A DNA stretch of 64,000 nt from contig SJRY01000311.1 in NCBI GenBank assembly GCA_011319805.1, positions 62,001 to 126,000 on the forward strand, written 5' to 3'. The notes beneath the pieces were generated by a model, which ran no database searches, was not told the origin of the DNA, and was given only the letters and a program-made list of their open reading frames with translations. Made by a program: the position numbers and the translations under genes. The stretch's first letter is position 1. Every line of letters begins with the position of its first letter. This document shows positions 34,425-45,539 of this stretch, piece after piece. The stretch is from Macrocybe gigantea. Its lineage: Eukaryota; Basidiomycota; Agaricomycetes; Agaricales; Callistosporiaceae.

Positions 34425-34974
34425 TGCTATAGTTTGGTCTTATTGTATTCTACAACAAGGCCAAAGTCAGTGAAGAGGTTATGCACTAATGCATATGCCC
34501 TTTGCAGCTTCAGAACATTGTCTAGAATGGACTTGGATTAAGCTATGATCAATCCATCATCTACAAATGACATGATAGTGGGAATATCACTGACTTTTTG
34601 GTAAAGTTTGAGTACTGGTGCCAAATACAATGCAGACAATACTGGAGATAAAGCTGAGCCATGGCCAACACCAATGTCAGCATCAAACCTGGGGAAAATA
34701 GCACTATGCCAAGCATAAGAAGTCTTGTGCCTGATGAGGTATGACTCAAAGAACTTTGTCACTTGACGTGCAAAGTCTCTGTGCTGAAGGATCTTCACCA
34801 GCATATGATGGTTGAGTGAAGGAAAATATTGAGCTCCATCAAATGTGATGACACTTGTCTTGAACCCTTTCAGCCACCCCTGGCAGATGATATGGGTGAG
34901 AAAGACTCCAGCATCCTTGGTTGAGTTCTGCCGAATGCCTCCAAACTGCTTCAGATCAAAGACAGCAAATTTAT
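34425..34974 (-). pseudogene. LINE-A reverse transcriptase, catalytic part
   Basis: Minus strand. Starts DLKQFGGIRQNSTKDAGVFL (about 34,890-34,955), continues VITFDGAQYFPSLNHH and IGVGHGSALSPVLSALYLAP, and has the active-site SFVDDGLIIA (34,538-34,567). It follows in protein order from the N-terminal part seen at 16.2-16.9 kb. Truncated shortly after the FVDD block. Confidence 0.75.
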
Positions 34975-35370
34975 GTTAGAAATGCCCCTCCTGTCTGGAC
35001 TTGTGCATAGGACAGGACCCAGGCTATGTGCCTAGCAATGCACACAGCCTGTGGCTATATGCGCAGCAATGCACAGTCTGTGGCTGCATCTGCAACAATG
35101 CACAGCACAAGCTGTGCATGCAGTAATGTGCAGTAAATGGCTGTGTCTGCAGCAGTGCATAGCCTACAGCTGTGCCCACAGCAATGCGCAGCCATAGACT
35201 GTGCACACAGCCTTCTACATGTATATATAGGTAGCACAGAGCGCCTTGAAGTCCCCAGTGTTCTCACTCAGGACTTCTAGGCAAGTACTTGTATGTAACT
35301 CAATTACTAGTGTTCTCACTCAGGACTTCTAGGTTCTAAGGCTTGTCCAGAGTGTCCCCTGTGCCTAGTT
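34975..35370. repeat. Dispersed repeat with expanded internal minisatellite
   Basis: Reverse-orientation copy of 16,905-17,137. Between 35,041 and 35,215 it holds about seven units of ~25-30 bp (GCAATGCACAG.CTGTGGCTG type) where the other copy has one. Confidence 0.6.
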
Positions 35371-35459
35371 TTAATAGCATTTCAGTTTGTTCAGCAGCTA
35401 TGAACAATGTATAAGACAGCCTTTCAATAGCTCTGAAGTCCAATTAAATAATAAATAAT

Positions 35460-36232
35460 AAACCATCTGATAAGTATTACTCACTCTTGGATCTTTGCAT
35501 TGTTGGTCTCGACCTTGCTAGTCTTACAGTCTTGGCAAAACTCTTCTACCTTAGTTTTGTCAGCAGAGGAAGCTTCTTCATACCATACCAGCATCTTGCT
35601 ATTGTGAAACTGGAAAAAGGTGCTAGCTGAACCAGCATTCAGCTCTTGATGGGCCTTCCATTCTTTGGCAAGCTGATCATTGAAAGCATTGCCAAAGAGC
35701 TTGCTGTAAGCTTGCCAGAGCTAGAGGAGTTTAGTCCCTTTCAGTGTTAGAAGGCCATGATTGTCGGAACTAGAGGAAGCATCTTGTTAGTTGTAAAACC
35801 AGTTCTTGATTTGCTGGCATATAAAAATGAGAAAATATGCATAAAGGAAATAGGAAAAGGTTTTACAGTCTCCCTGGCCTTTCGCTTCTTGGCTTTGGCT
35901 CTTTTCTTATCTCTTTTGGCAGCAGCCAGTTCATTGTCGGACAGAATAACTGGCCACTTTTTGAACTACTCAGTATAAAATTCAGAGAGGAAGCTAGGAA
36001 CATTGCCTTCATCCTGAGCTTGGTAGAAGGTAGCTACCTCAGCAAAGAGGCATTTGGTCTGTTCAGCAGTAGCCCATTTGTTGCCCATCATGAAAACACA
36101 TCTATGAAGGAGGGAGAAAAGTGAGCGAAGGTTACATGTGTATGAGTGAAAGTCACATGTGCATATGCAAAGGCCACATGTGCAAAAAGTGGTTGTTACA
36201 TACTGTGTGATGGTGGCAAATGTAATTGTCAT
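35460..36232 (-). pseudogene. Repeat-associated basidiomycete hypothetical protein, decayed
   Basis: Minus strand. First exon KWATAEQTKCLFAEVATFYQ to KWPVILSDNELAAAKRDKKR (36,190-35,900), basic end, an intron near 35,815-35,875, then QIKNWFYN, GLLTLKGTKLLQLWQAYSK-like and TFFQFHNSKMLVWYEEASS (35,800-35,560). This matches, from memory, a protein type that recurs in Agaricomycete genomes near transposons (W...Q...L......F......E.Y..WF..W, then NWF.N......L.L......L..WQAY). Function is unknown. A TAG stop sits inside the WQAY block. Confidence 0.45.
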
Positions 36233-36349
36233 TGTTATATTTCCATATATTATAAAAAAGATCTAACAAAGATATTAAAAAATGTTACTACATGAGATTC
36301 TTATAACATGTTGGTTAGGTGGGCAAGGGTTGCTGAAAAGGCCCAGGGG

Positions 36350-37240
36350 CAGGAGGGGCAGTCAATAGCCCATGCACACATCTGCAGGATGTTATGAGTA
36401 GTGGTGGCAGCACAGGAAGGTAAGAGAGGATGAGCAACAGCTCATCCTCATCACCAGTGCTGTCATTAGTTTCTAGAGAAGTCCAATGGGTGCTGGAAGG
36501 GCAGACATGAGATCAGAGGGGTGCATATGGCCCATGTGCAGGCCTCCAGGCAGCAGAGGCAGTAAAGAAAGGAGACAACAATGACGAGCTAGTTATCATT
36601 GTCATTGTCATTGTCATTGGGCAGCCACAGGGTGCCCAATAGGCACTGGCAGGGTGGCAAGGGGTCAGGGATGTACTCATGGCCTGTGTGCATCTCTGGG
36701 GGTCTTTGGCAGCAGTGGCAGTGGAGGAAGGCAATGAGGATGAACATGGGCTTGTTCTCACCATGGGCATTGTCATTGGGTGGCCAGGGGTGCCCAATAG
36801 GTGCTGGCAGGGTGGGAAAAGATTGGGGGTATGTACATGGCCTGTGCACATATTCCCAGGAGTGTTGTTGGTAGCAGAGGCAGTAGAGGAGGGTGATGAG
36901 GATGAGCATGGGCTTGTCTTTATCATTGGCATTGTTGTTGGGCAGCCAGGAGGGACCCAGAGGGCAGCAGGGAGTCAGAGAGAGGCCAGTGTGCACATCT
37001 CTGGAGGCATTGTAGTTGGCAATAGTGACAAAGAAAGGTAACAAGGGCAGGCAAAGGCCCATCCTCATCACTGGCATTGTCATTGGCCAGGGGGTGCCAG
37101 GGGGTACTGAGATGGCAGGAAGAGCAGGGGGCCATGCTCCTGTGGTCATAGTAGTGCTGTTGGAGGCAACAGTGGAGGGACAGAGAAAGAAGAAGACCAG
37201 TGTACCCCCACCCAGCCTAAAGTGAAACCCAGCCAGGCCA
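36350..37240. repeat. Minisatellite with ~150-160 bp unit
   Basis: About five imperfect units, each with GGCCTGTGCACAT, GGCAGTGGAGGAAGG, ATGAGGATGAGCATGGGCT, CATTGTCATTGGGCAGCC and TGGCAGGGTGGGAA-type blocks. ORFs on both strands are repeat by-products. Confidence 0.75.
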
Positions 37241-37360
37241 GGGAGTATGGCTTTCAGTGGGCAGTGGCAGCATATTAGTAAAAGAGCAAGTTCATTGCAG
37301 CCGTGCAGCCACATAGCAACCTGCAACAGAATCATCTAAAGATAAGCCCAATACCATGAG

Positions 37361-39000
37361 ATGCCCACTTACAGTGCTATTCACCATTCCAGAGTGTGCA
37401 AAGTGATCCACACTCACTTGATCTCCTTGCAATTGCTACTTCCCCATCCTCCAAAGCATTCTTTCTCAAGAATCTGGCCAAGCAACTCTCTGATGCTTTT
37501 ATTGAAGGTCTATGTGATCCAGAAAAGATTTTTGAATTACTTATTCATTGGCTAACAAGGTAAAGCTTCATGATCACTTGAACAATATCTAATCTTTAAT
37601 ATTTGTTACAGCTTCAGGAGGATGCCAACCATGCTTCAGTAGGGATAACTATAGCTCTTACCACAAGAAAGAAATTCGCTAACAATGAGCAAAAAGAAAA
37701 ATGAATCATGATCAAAACCATAGGCCTTGACTGAACTCCCAAGACCAAGAAGGCTTTCCTTGCCAACCTGGAACATCTGTATATTCCCAAGCTTGCAACT
37801 CCCAACCCTCTTGAACTGTCTTGGGTATATGAGTATGAATCTATTTACAAGCATTGGATAGTTCACATTCATGGCCCTCAACCTGATATGCAAGGACCTG
37901 AGAAAAAGGTCACTCATGTTACATCAATGCCCCACAACATCGCTCCCAATTGCAGTGTTCTTATTTATAATCAAAACACTTATAAACTTGAGATGGCCAT
38001 CATTCATCATTTCTTTGGGAACTATGAGGATCTCCTTACCCTCATTGATAACCTTGTCTTGGTTGCAGTCGAGATTTGAAAGACTATGCAAGTGAGTCTT
38101 TAGTGACTATCCTTTGATTCTCATATATCTCATCTTTTCCAGCTTGAAGATCCAGGCAGTATTGTTCAAATTGGCCTCTCTGCTGGGGCTTTTGACAGAC
38201 CTATTATGGGTTGGATCAGAAACATCCTCTCCAAGTGAACATCAGCTGATGTGGTCAATTGCAATGGTCAGGAGACAGCCCATGCCTTTGCACTATTCTG
38301 GATACTTATTTGCAAAAAGCTTCCTGATGAAGTCTCTGACAATATCATGGATTTCATTACAGAAAATCAAATTGATCACATGAACAAGGACTTTGTTCTC
38401 AAACTCAAGGAGCCTAGCGACATCAGGGAGATTGAGCTCAATCTGAATGACTATGTATTCAAATTTCCAAAGATAGAATTGGCATCTCCTACTAGATCTC
38501 TGGCAGCCAATTATTCAAGGCATCTTCTAACCATTTCTTTCTTTGCAAACATATGCTAACAGCCATGGTGATGCAGGTATATCCATCATGAGCTAGGACA
38601 ACCACACAAGTTTGTGATGGCATGGACTACTACATAAACTCTGGGCAATGACCAAGGTGGACATTTTTATAATGCTATCTATAGTGTTCATATCCAATCA
38701 GCTGCCAATACTGTTGTCATTTGGGATCCTTCTCACTGGCATAGAATAAGCTTATAAGATTATCCACCTAGCACTTCCAGTGTCTACAATTTACATCAAT
38801 CTAGTATTTCAATCTACACTCTTGTTCACTTGAAATCACTTGCAGGTCAAGTTAGAAATGTGCATAATGGCAATAGCAATTAGGTTGGCTATGTTACCAA
38901 AATAAAATCTAGAGTGTAGTTTATTCAAAGAGATTATAAATCTGAAGCCATTGCTCACTTGCACTATGATTAAACTTTTATTTCCTTTTATGTAAATTGA
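37361..39000 (+). pseudogene. Possible 2-oxoglutarate/Fe(II) dioxygenase-like gene near a KDZ transposase
   Basis: Decayed plus-strand gene. Readable blocks: KKVTHVTSMPHNIAPNCSV and YKLEMAIIHHFFGNYEDLL (37,905-38,040), NGQETAHAFALFWILICKKL (38,260-38,325), the AANYSRHLL block (about 38,503-38,530), a YIHHELGQPHKFVMAWTT block (38,578-38,630), DQGGHFYNAIYSVHIQSAAN (38,650-38,715) and VVIWDPSHWHRISL (38,716-38,757). HHE followed by a distant WH is the layout of a double-stranded beta-helix dioxygenase (HxD/E...H). TET/JBP-type dioxygenases are known to travel with basidiomycete KDZ elements, which is why I suggest this family. The assignment is inference. Several stops; not functional. Confidence 0.4.
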
Positions 39001-39239
39001 ACCACTGCACAGCCACAATCAACACCTGCTCTGATGCCACCAAAATGAAAGAATGATGGTGCTGCTCCTGCTCCCAAAACCAAGTGAAGCAAGCTGAGTT
39101 TTAAACCAACAAATATTGCAACTGATCAAGCAATATCTTCGACTAAGAAATCTCAGATTGTAGCGTTGCGACAGAGTAGCAGTAGTTATTGGCTCAGCTC
39201 TTATACTGCAACAACATCTGAAGCATCAGGCTCCACTCT

Positions 39240-40093
39240 AAATCCTTCATCAGCTCCAGATACTTCCCCTGGCTTCAGACTCTTCACATCTCTTTGACAA
39301 TGATACTTCAAATCCTCCTTCTGACACTAATTAAGAGATTCCTAAGATAACAATCCTGCCAACTCATACGAAACAAAAGAACACCAATGCTATATGGTTT
39401 CCATCTTATTTGCTCTGCATGATATTGATCATAGTACAGAGAAAGCTTACCAAATGGCTTACCTATTGCCAAACCTGCTTGGATGAAATGCTTCATTATG
39501 AAGGCCTTGCAGGATTCCTTGATCACCAACTTTGTTCTTGTAGAAAGAGCAATGGTCTATGAAAGTGTTTGGATTATATAGATAGTAGACTATTGTGATG
39601 CCAGGATTGTCTCCTGATTGGGCATGCAAATCATCCTTTTCATCATATTGAGGTATTGTATCAATTTTTTATCACTCTCATATTCTAACAAATATCTTTA
39701 GAAATAGAATGCCTTATTCTTTGAAAAGGCATCACTCTACAATGCTGGCTTGCAGGTTCAGCTCAGTTATGATAGTGCACTATGCCCTTTGCTAGCTGAA
39801 AAACCTTTCAAGCTCTCAATCATCAATATTTCAGGAATGCATGATGTCATAGTTGTCTTCTGTGATTGTCACTAAAATGGTATTATTCCACACCACATTC
39901 AGCTTTTATAAGCTTGCTGGCTTTCTGCAACTTTCAATCACCCAAAAACAGCTTTTACTATGTGTTGTCTCAACTTCTATTATGAGTTAACTTTGCAAGA
40001 TAAAGTTAATGCATATGACTTCTATCACACACTTCTAAACATCACTGACAGTCTCCGATTACATGCCATCATGGTTTTTATTTGTAGGACCTA
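39240..40093 (+). pseudogene. CxC2-type KDZ transposase, N-terminal part, decayed
   Basis: Plus strand. Reads LTYCQTCLDEMLHYEGLAGF (39,462-39,520), then a cysteine cluster CSCRKSNGL, KCLDYIDSRLL, CQDCLLIGHANHPFHHIE (39,535-39,655), as in CxC2 clusters at the front of KDZ transposases. An intron spans about 39,655-39,702. Past it are ISGMHDVIVVFCDCH and LTLQDKVNAYDFYHTLLNIT (39,985-40,045), the usual entry to the KDZ domain. It stops at a Gypsy-B LTR (40,094). Many stops. Confidence 0.65.
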
Positions 40094-40413
40094 TGTTAGG
40101 CTAGATGAATCTCAAAAGGACTCAGGCAGACTAAGTGTGAGAGTAGTCTTGAGACGATAGCAAAAGGAATATTAAGCCTAGTGCTACTGGTACATCTGGG
40201 AGTCCTTATATACATTACAGTACTCAAGCACGGACCATGGGCTGCACAATGCTGTAGACTGTGGATGAGTAAGACTGAGAGGAGATGACTCAGAATGACT
40301 AGGGAAGTGAAATGACTCAATAGCTGCATGCTGCGCAGCATAATAGGAGAGATAAGGGGTATGGAAAAGATAAGATAAGAAATTGAATGGTCCTTCAGGC
40401 AATGTCTGTAACA
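40094..40413 (-). repeat. Gypsy-B LTR, interrupting the CxC2 KDZ gene
   Basis: 320 bp, TGTTAGGCTAG...TGTAACA in reverse orientation. Flanks ACCTA and CTGTC do not match, so either the duplication has decayed or a rearrangement used this LTR. Confidence 0.85.
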
Positions 40414-41400
40414 CTGTCAAAAGGCAAAAAGTGGTATTCACTATCAAAGGTATTATTGCATATATCGAGCTTCTTCTATTCAAACATAGCTTGTAAGTCT
40501 ATATGCTATTGCTATCAATTCGAAAACTAGTTTTTAACATCTGCTGGGATTGTAGACCAGCAGGTAATCCATGCATGCTCAAAGTGGTGTTGCATTTAAT
40601 ATAGAAAGTCTGACTCACTGGCCTTGGAATTCTAGAATTTGATCAAGCCTTGGCGATGTGCAATACCATTTACCAACATTTCTTGGACCAGATGGGTGTT
40701 GATATTAAATGTTCATGAAGCATCAATATCAATTTTCCCAAGGAACTATTCAATGAGAAATGTACCACCATTGAGATTAGCAACTGCATGTATACACCAG
40801 TCAAGCAGGCAGCAAATGAAGCACATGTACTGTTTTTAGCCATGGCAGACAAACATGGTAGTCTCGAAAAGGCTGTTGAACAATTCAATGTTATTAGAAT
40901 GTCTGAGAATCAAGTTGAATATTACCAGAGAACAAACAGTCAAGAAGAATAGGTTGCTACATATATTAGCAATATAGTATTAAAAGAGCCACAGGACAAT
41001 GACAAACTCACATTCCAATATTTTTATATTAGCAATATTATGCAGATTCAAGCATTCTTCACCACCATACTGGCATAGCAAGGAAAGTGGAAGGTAAAAG
41101 TAATACTGAGATTAGTGGCTCTGTTAAATAGCAAGTACAGAAAGATACAGATCCCTGCCTCCACATCTCAATATGATCATACAAACCTATTGACTTTTGA
41201 CTGTATTATATAGGCTGCCTATGAACAATGGAAGAACAGAAACAAGGTTGACAAGGACATCAAAATGATTATAAAAAGAAAGGTCAGATACAACAAAGAC
41301 AGTGAAGGCATTATAAAACAGATCAAGGTTCCAGTGCTTGAGACAGTGGGTGCAATCTTGAAAGAGGATATAGTCATGAGTGAAGTGATAAAAGGTCATA
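40414..41400 (+). pseudogene. Unrecognised decayed ORF-like stretch
   Basis: Broken plus-strand frame from about 40,640 to 41,406 reads like protein (AMADKHGSLEKAVEQF, RMSENQVEYYQRTNSQ, KQIKVPVLETVGAILKEDI). I do not recognise it. The bases 40,414-40,640 show nothing. Confidence 0.3.
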
Positions 41401-41989
41401 AAGAATGATGTCAATGGCATACATCCTTTTTTTGTTTCTTCTTTTTTTTCTTCGTCTCCTTTGTTATAAATATTTTTTGAACATATACAACAATGTAATT
41501 GACAAATTGACAATGTTACAATATACATGCATATCAGTTTGCACTAAGAACAAAATCAACCAAAAGAAACTGTGGATAAAAAAAAAAAACCTCCAAGAGG
41601 AATGCATACCAGTCGATGGAAGTGAATGTTTCTATCAGAGTACTGATATAGGAAATATAGGACTTATAATCATGAAAAAGAATAAATTGGAAGGGTACAG
41701 CAGCATTGTAAGGGTAATCCAGGTTGGATATGTCATACAATAGATTGCTTCATGAAACAATAGCATAATATGCTAGTGAAAGGAGAGGTAGAGGGAATGG
41801 GTTTCATCTCACAGATTCAGCATTCCAATTCTTGATTGCTTCTATATAAACTTGCTGCCAAGAGGAATTGTATGCAGAGCAGATGTTACAACAATACCAG
41901 CTAATGCAAAATGTATCCTTTAAATACCTCAGGAGTCATGGCTTGTACTTTTGTATACAACTCCTTGGCAATGCCGAGTAGGTCTTGTG
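41401..41989. other. Unassigned stretch
   Basis: AT-rich with a few short ORFs and poly-T/poly-A runs; no supported feature. Confidence 0.4.
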
Positions 41990-42260
41990 CATTGTACCAA
42001 GTACATTGTAGTTGAGTTAATTATAAGTTATATTATAATAGATTGTAATTACATTGTAATTAGGCTAGAAGGCTATTGTAATTTATTGTAATTAGATTGA
42101 GACTGTTGTAATGGATTGTAGTTGTAATTGGAAGCTGTTGTCATTGATTGTAATTGGTCAGAAGATCTGTTGTAATCAGTTGTAATGGCTTGTAGTTTAT
42201 TGTAATTGATCAGAAAATCTATTGTAATTTATTATAGTTGGCTTGTAATTGCCTTTCACT
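41990..42260. repeat. AT-rich TTGTAATT repeat
   Basis: About fifteen occurrences of TTGTAAT or close variants at irregular spacing, some paired as longer ~65-bp units (GATTGTAATTGGTCAGAAGATC and similar). From 42,261 to 42,718 I see no gene. Confidence 0.55.
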
Positions 42261-42718
42261 TTTCTTTCTTAATTTCTTATAAGCATATCTTATATCTTTC
42301 TCACTAGCTGATAAGTGAATGTCTAACAATTTATATAAATCTGCTACTTTTAATTGTCTTGTAAATTGTTGTTCTTGTTTTTTAACTTATCTGAAGCTGT
42401 TACTGTAATTCATTGTAGTTCATAGTCATCACAAATATTTATTGTAAATTAATCATCCAATTCAAAAGAATCTATAATGGCTATTTCTCTATCATTATCT
42501 TCTTTATCTGTAGTATCCTCTTTCTCCTTATTTTCTGCAATGATATCAACCTTCTTATGCAGTACATGTACATACTTATCATGCCACTGCAGTTTGATAT
42601 TTGATATGATCAAAAATGGGAGCCAACCTGCTGCAAACTGCTCTGCCAAGCATTTGCAGTAATATGCTTGCTTTTTTGCATATGCTTCTAGTCCACTGTG
42701 AAGGAAAGCATCATTCCT

Positions 42719-44850
42719 ATAACAAAACAGAATCTATCAACAGCATACCATCCATAGACAGATGGACAAACAGAGTGATCCCATCAGAAAACAGAAGCCT
42801 TCCTCTGAAGCTTTACAAACAACCTATAGGATGATTGGACAGAGTAGATAGCAATTGCAGAATACTAGTACAATGACAAAACACACCAGTGAATGAAGGA
42901 GACATCATTTTACCTCAACTATAGAATGCACTCCTGGAAGGAAGAACAACAAACAACAGAAGGAAACAATTCTGCAGCAAAGAACTTTATCAAAAGAATG
43001 AACCAGATGTGAAAAGAAGCAAATGCTGCACTGCAGTATGCACAAATATAAGCCAAAGACAACTATGATGCAAGATGAAAACCAGCCTATGAATACAAGA
43101 AAGGGAATGGAGTATGGCTTGAAGCCACCAATATCACAGTCAATCGACCATCAAAGAAGTTATCAGCACTCTGATATGGACTGTTCAAGGTGATCAAAAA
43201 GAAAGGAGCTTTGACATATTGTCTGGAACTCCCAGCATCATGACAGCTGATACACCCTGTGTTTAATGAAATGCTACTCATGCCCTACAAGGGACCCTGT
43301 TTCAAGATACAGGAACAACCAATGCTGCCACTCCCTGAAATCATAAATGATGAAGAAGAGTATGAGATAGAAGAAATTCTAAAAAGAAAGAAACAAGGAA
43401 GGAGAATGCTACAGTGTTTACCGCTCAAAACCAACAACTCCCATGGTCAAAACTCGAAGACTTTATACCATCTCGTAAACTCTCTCATTCTACATAAAAT
43501 ACATCCGTTCGTACTCATAAATAGTCCAGCTTCAAAGTTATCTCGTCCAATTTTAATAAAAGTCGAGTTCAAAATTTTGTGATGTTCCAAAAGTGAATTT
43601 GGAGCAGAGTTTGTTGGAGTTGCCTTATTTGGTATATTATATAATACAGCAGCACGGCTATTTTACCATGATGCCGATGCTCATCATCACCAGCGGCCCG
43701 CAACACCTGTGCAATTTGTATTTCTTCACGGCGTGTTCAGCTGCGCGGCCAGTCAAGCCTTTCCTGCCATTTTTCTCTTCAGATTTTGCTCTGAATTATT
43801 GTAGAACAGTAAAAATCCTTGAGATACTCATCTATATACATCCATGTACCTCCATGTCTTGCGAAAAAATGCTCAGATCGTCTTAACGGGGCAATCATTG
43901 AGAATTTCTGGACCATCAAGATTGGGCTCATAATTTGGATCCATGACAATTTCAAGCAGCTCCTCAATGATTCCCGTATTGAAGTACTTTGTTCCTGAGG
44001 CGCGTTGCCTCTTCGCCTGACTTTCTTTCTTCTTCGGATGTGCCATTGCGATTCTGCGGACCACGGCAGACTCTGATAATTTTTTGTTTTTCGATCTCCC
44101 AAAAGTGAATGATTACATAATACAGCCAATTTTTCGAAAATGCAGAATTACGCTAATTAGACCATGTTTCCTTTCTAAATTTCAATTTGTGGTCTTTCAG
44201 GCGAAAATTGAGGTCTCCACAGAGACGCCGCGTTTAAGTGGTTGACACTGTATTCCTGGTCAAATGGAAAGGATACAGATATGAGGAGAACACATGGATT
44301 AAAGAGAAGGAACTGGGGAATGCATAGCAAGCTCTAGACTGCTTTCTAAAGAAGACTGCAAACCAGGATAAAAAGACCATGACAAGAGGGAAGAAGACCA
44401 AAAATTGCACATCATGACTATCAATGCCTCCATCTGCATTGATAGCAGCAATGATAGCCACACACACCTATCCCCAACCACCAGAACGACCTCAAGAATC
44501 TGGCAAGCATTCTCAATGGTAGCGACTACCTGAACCCCCTCACCATTACACTTGGCACATACATGTGCTATGTTATGACTGTCCACACACACCTCTGGAC
44601 TGGGCGAACCCCTCATGGGACTAGCTCTACAGCAGCAGAATACATCACACTTCATAAGGCAATGGAAATGCTCACACAGAAAACCAGCGACTTAAACTCC
44701 TCACCACCACACTCCATCACATCTGTGCCTATAATGAAGAACTCATTCATATGTGGGCCCCATGTGCCACAACCACTTGGGAGAGCAATAACAGGTGGGG
44801 ACAGCTGGACTAAGGTCTTTCATGAGGATATGAACCTAAAGAGAGGGTGG
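42719..44850 (+). pseudogene. Gypsy-B pol, integrase end and chromodomain, plus 3' internal region
   Basis: Plus strand, truncated at the left within the integrase core (NLSTAYHP then TDGQTE, 42,733-42,775; the glutamine between is now TAG). Continues AIAEYQYNDKTHQ and WLEATNITVNRPSKKLSALW (43,110-43,175), then EYEIEEILKRKKQGRRM (to 43,408). Here a Tc1/mariner-type element is inserted; beyond it the chromodomain resumes FLVKWKGYRYEENTWIKEKE (44,255-44,313). A purine run AAAGAGAGGGTGG ends directly at the 3' LTR (44,851). The same region exists uninterrupted at 50.9-52.2 kb on the minus strand. Confidence 0.8.
43412..44250. mobile_element. Tc1/mariner-type element (non-autonomous, 839 bp) in a Gypsy-B chromodomain
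   Basis: Ends CAGTGTTTACCGCTC and, from the other side, CAGTGTCAACCACTT; flanked by TA at 43,410-43,411 and 44,251-44,252. Removing it with one TA restores the chromodomain frame (RRML joined to FLVKWKGY), and the paralogous copy near 51,460 has exactly that empty site. The inner ORFs (43,779-44,129 and 43,873-44,064, minus; the latter reads MAHPKKKESQAKRQR) are not recognisable as a transposase. CpG-rich compared with its surroundings. Confidence 0.9.
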
Positions 44851-45169
44851 TGTTATAGACATCACCCGAAGAACTATTCAATTTCTTATCTTATCTTCTC
44901 ATATCCCTTATCTCCCCTATCACACTGTACAGTGTGCAGTCATTGAGTCATTTCACTTTTCTAGTTATCCTGAGTCATCTCCTTCCAGTCTTGCTCATCC
45001 ACAGTCTATAGCATTGTGCAGCCTATGGTCTGTGCTTGAGTACTGTAACATATATAAGGACTCCCAGATATACCAATAGTGCTAGGCTTGATATTCCTTT
45101 TGCCATCATCTCAAGACCACTCTCACACTTAGTCTGCCTGAGTCCTTTTGAGATTTGTCTAGCCTAACA
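44851..45169 (+). repeat. Gypsy-B 3' LTR
   Basis: TGTTATAGAC...AGCCTAACA, directly after the polypurine tract AAAGAGAGGGTGG. TATA-like ACATATATAAGG near 45,049. Confidence 0.85.
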
Positions 45170-45177
45170 GAGTCCCG

Positions 45178-45381
45178 ACATATGTTACATACTCGAGCAT
45201 GGACTATAGGCTGTGCAATGCTGTGGACTGTGGATGAATAAGACTGGAAGGAGATGACTCAGAATGACTAGGGAAGTGAAATGACTCAATGGCTGTATGC
45301 TGTGCAGTGTGATGAGGGAAATAAGGGATATGAGAAGATAAGATAAGAAATTGAATGGTCCTTTGGGCAACATCCATAACA
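45178..45381 (-). repeat. Partial Gypsy-B LTR, reverse orientation
   Basis: Covers the U3 half only (reverse of TGTTATGGATG... up to the TATA region) and lies 8 bp from the end of the plus-strand LTR, so the two form a back-to-back inverted pair. Confidence 0.8.
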
Positions 45382-45539
45382 CTTTCCAGCTGTCACATTC
45401 TTCTGTTTTACAGATCTAATCATTATTGCAAGCTCTTTCTAATACTGTTTATTACTCTAATTACTTGGCCTCCATTCTGCCAGCCTGAGCAAGTAACTCC
45501 ATAGAGACAAGCTCTAGTACAATTCTCAATGTTTTCTTT

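Noticed and set aside
36513..37335. The 248-codon minus-strand ORF as a membrane protein
   Set aside because: It reads the ~155-bp minisatellite in one frame; opposite-strand ORFs exist in the same place.
41990..42260. TTGTAATT array as a CRISPR-like or origin repeat
   Set aside because: Spacing is irregular, units are short and AT-rich, and the organism is a eukaryote; it is best seen as simple AT-rich repeat.
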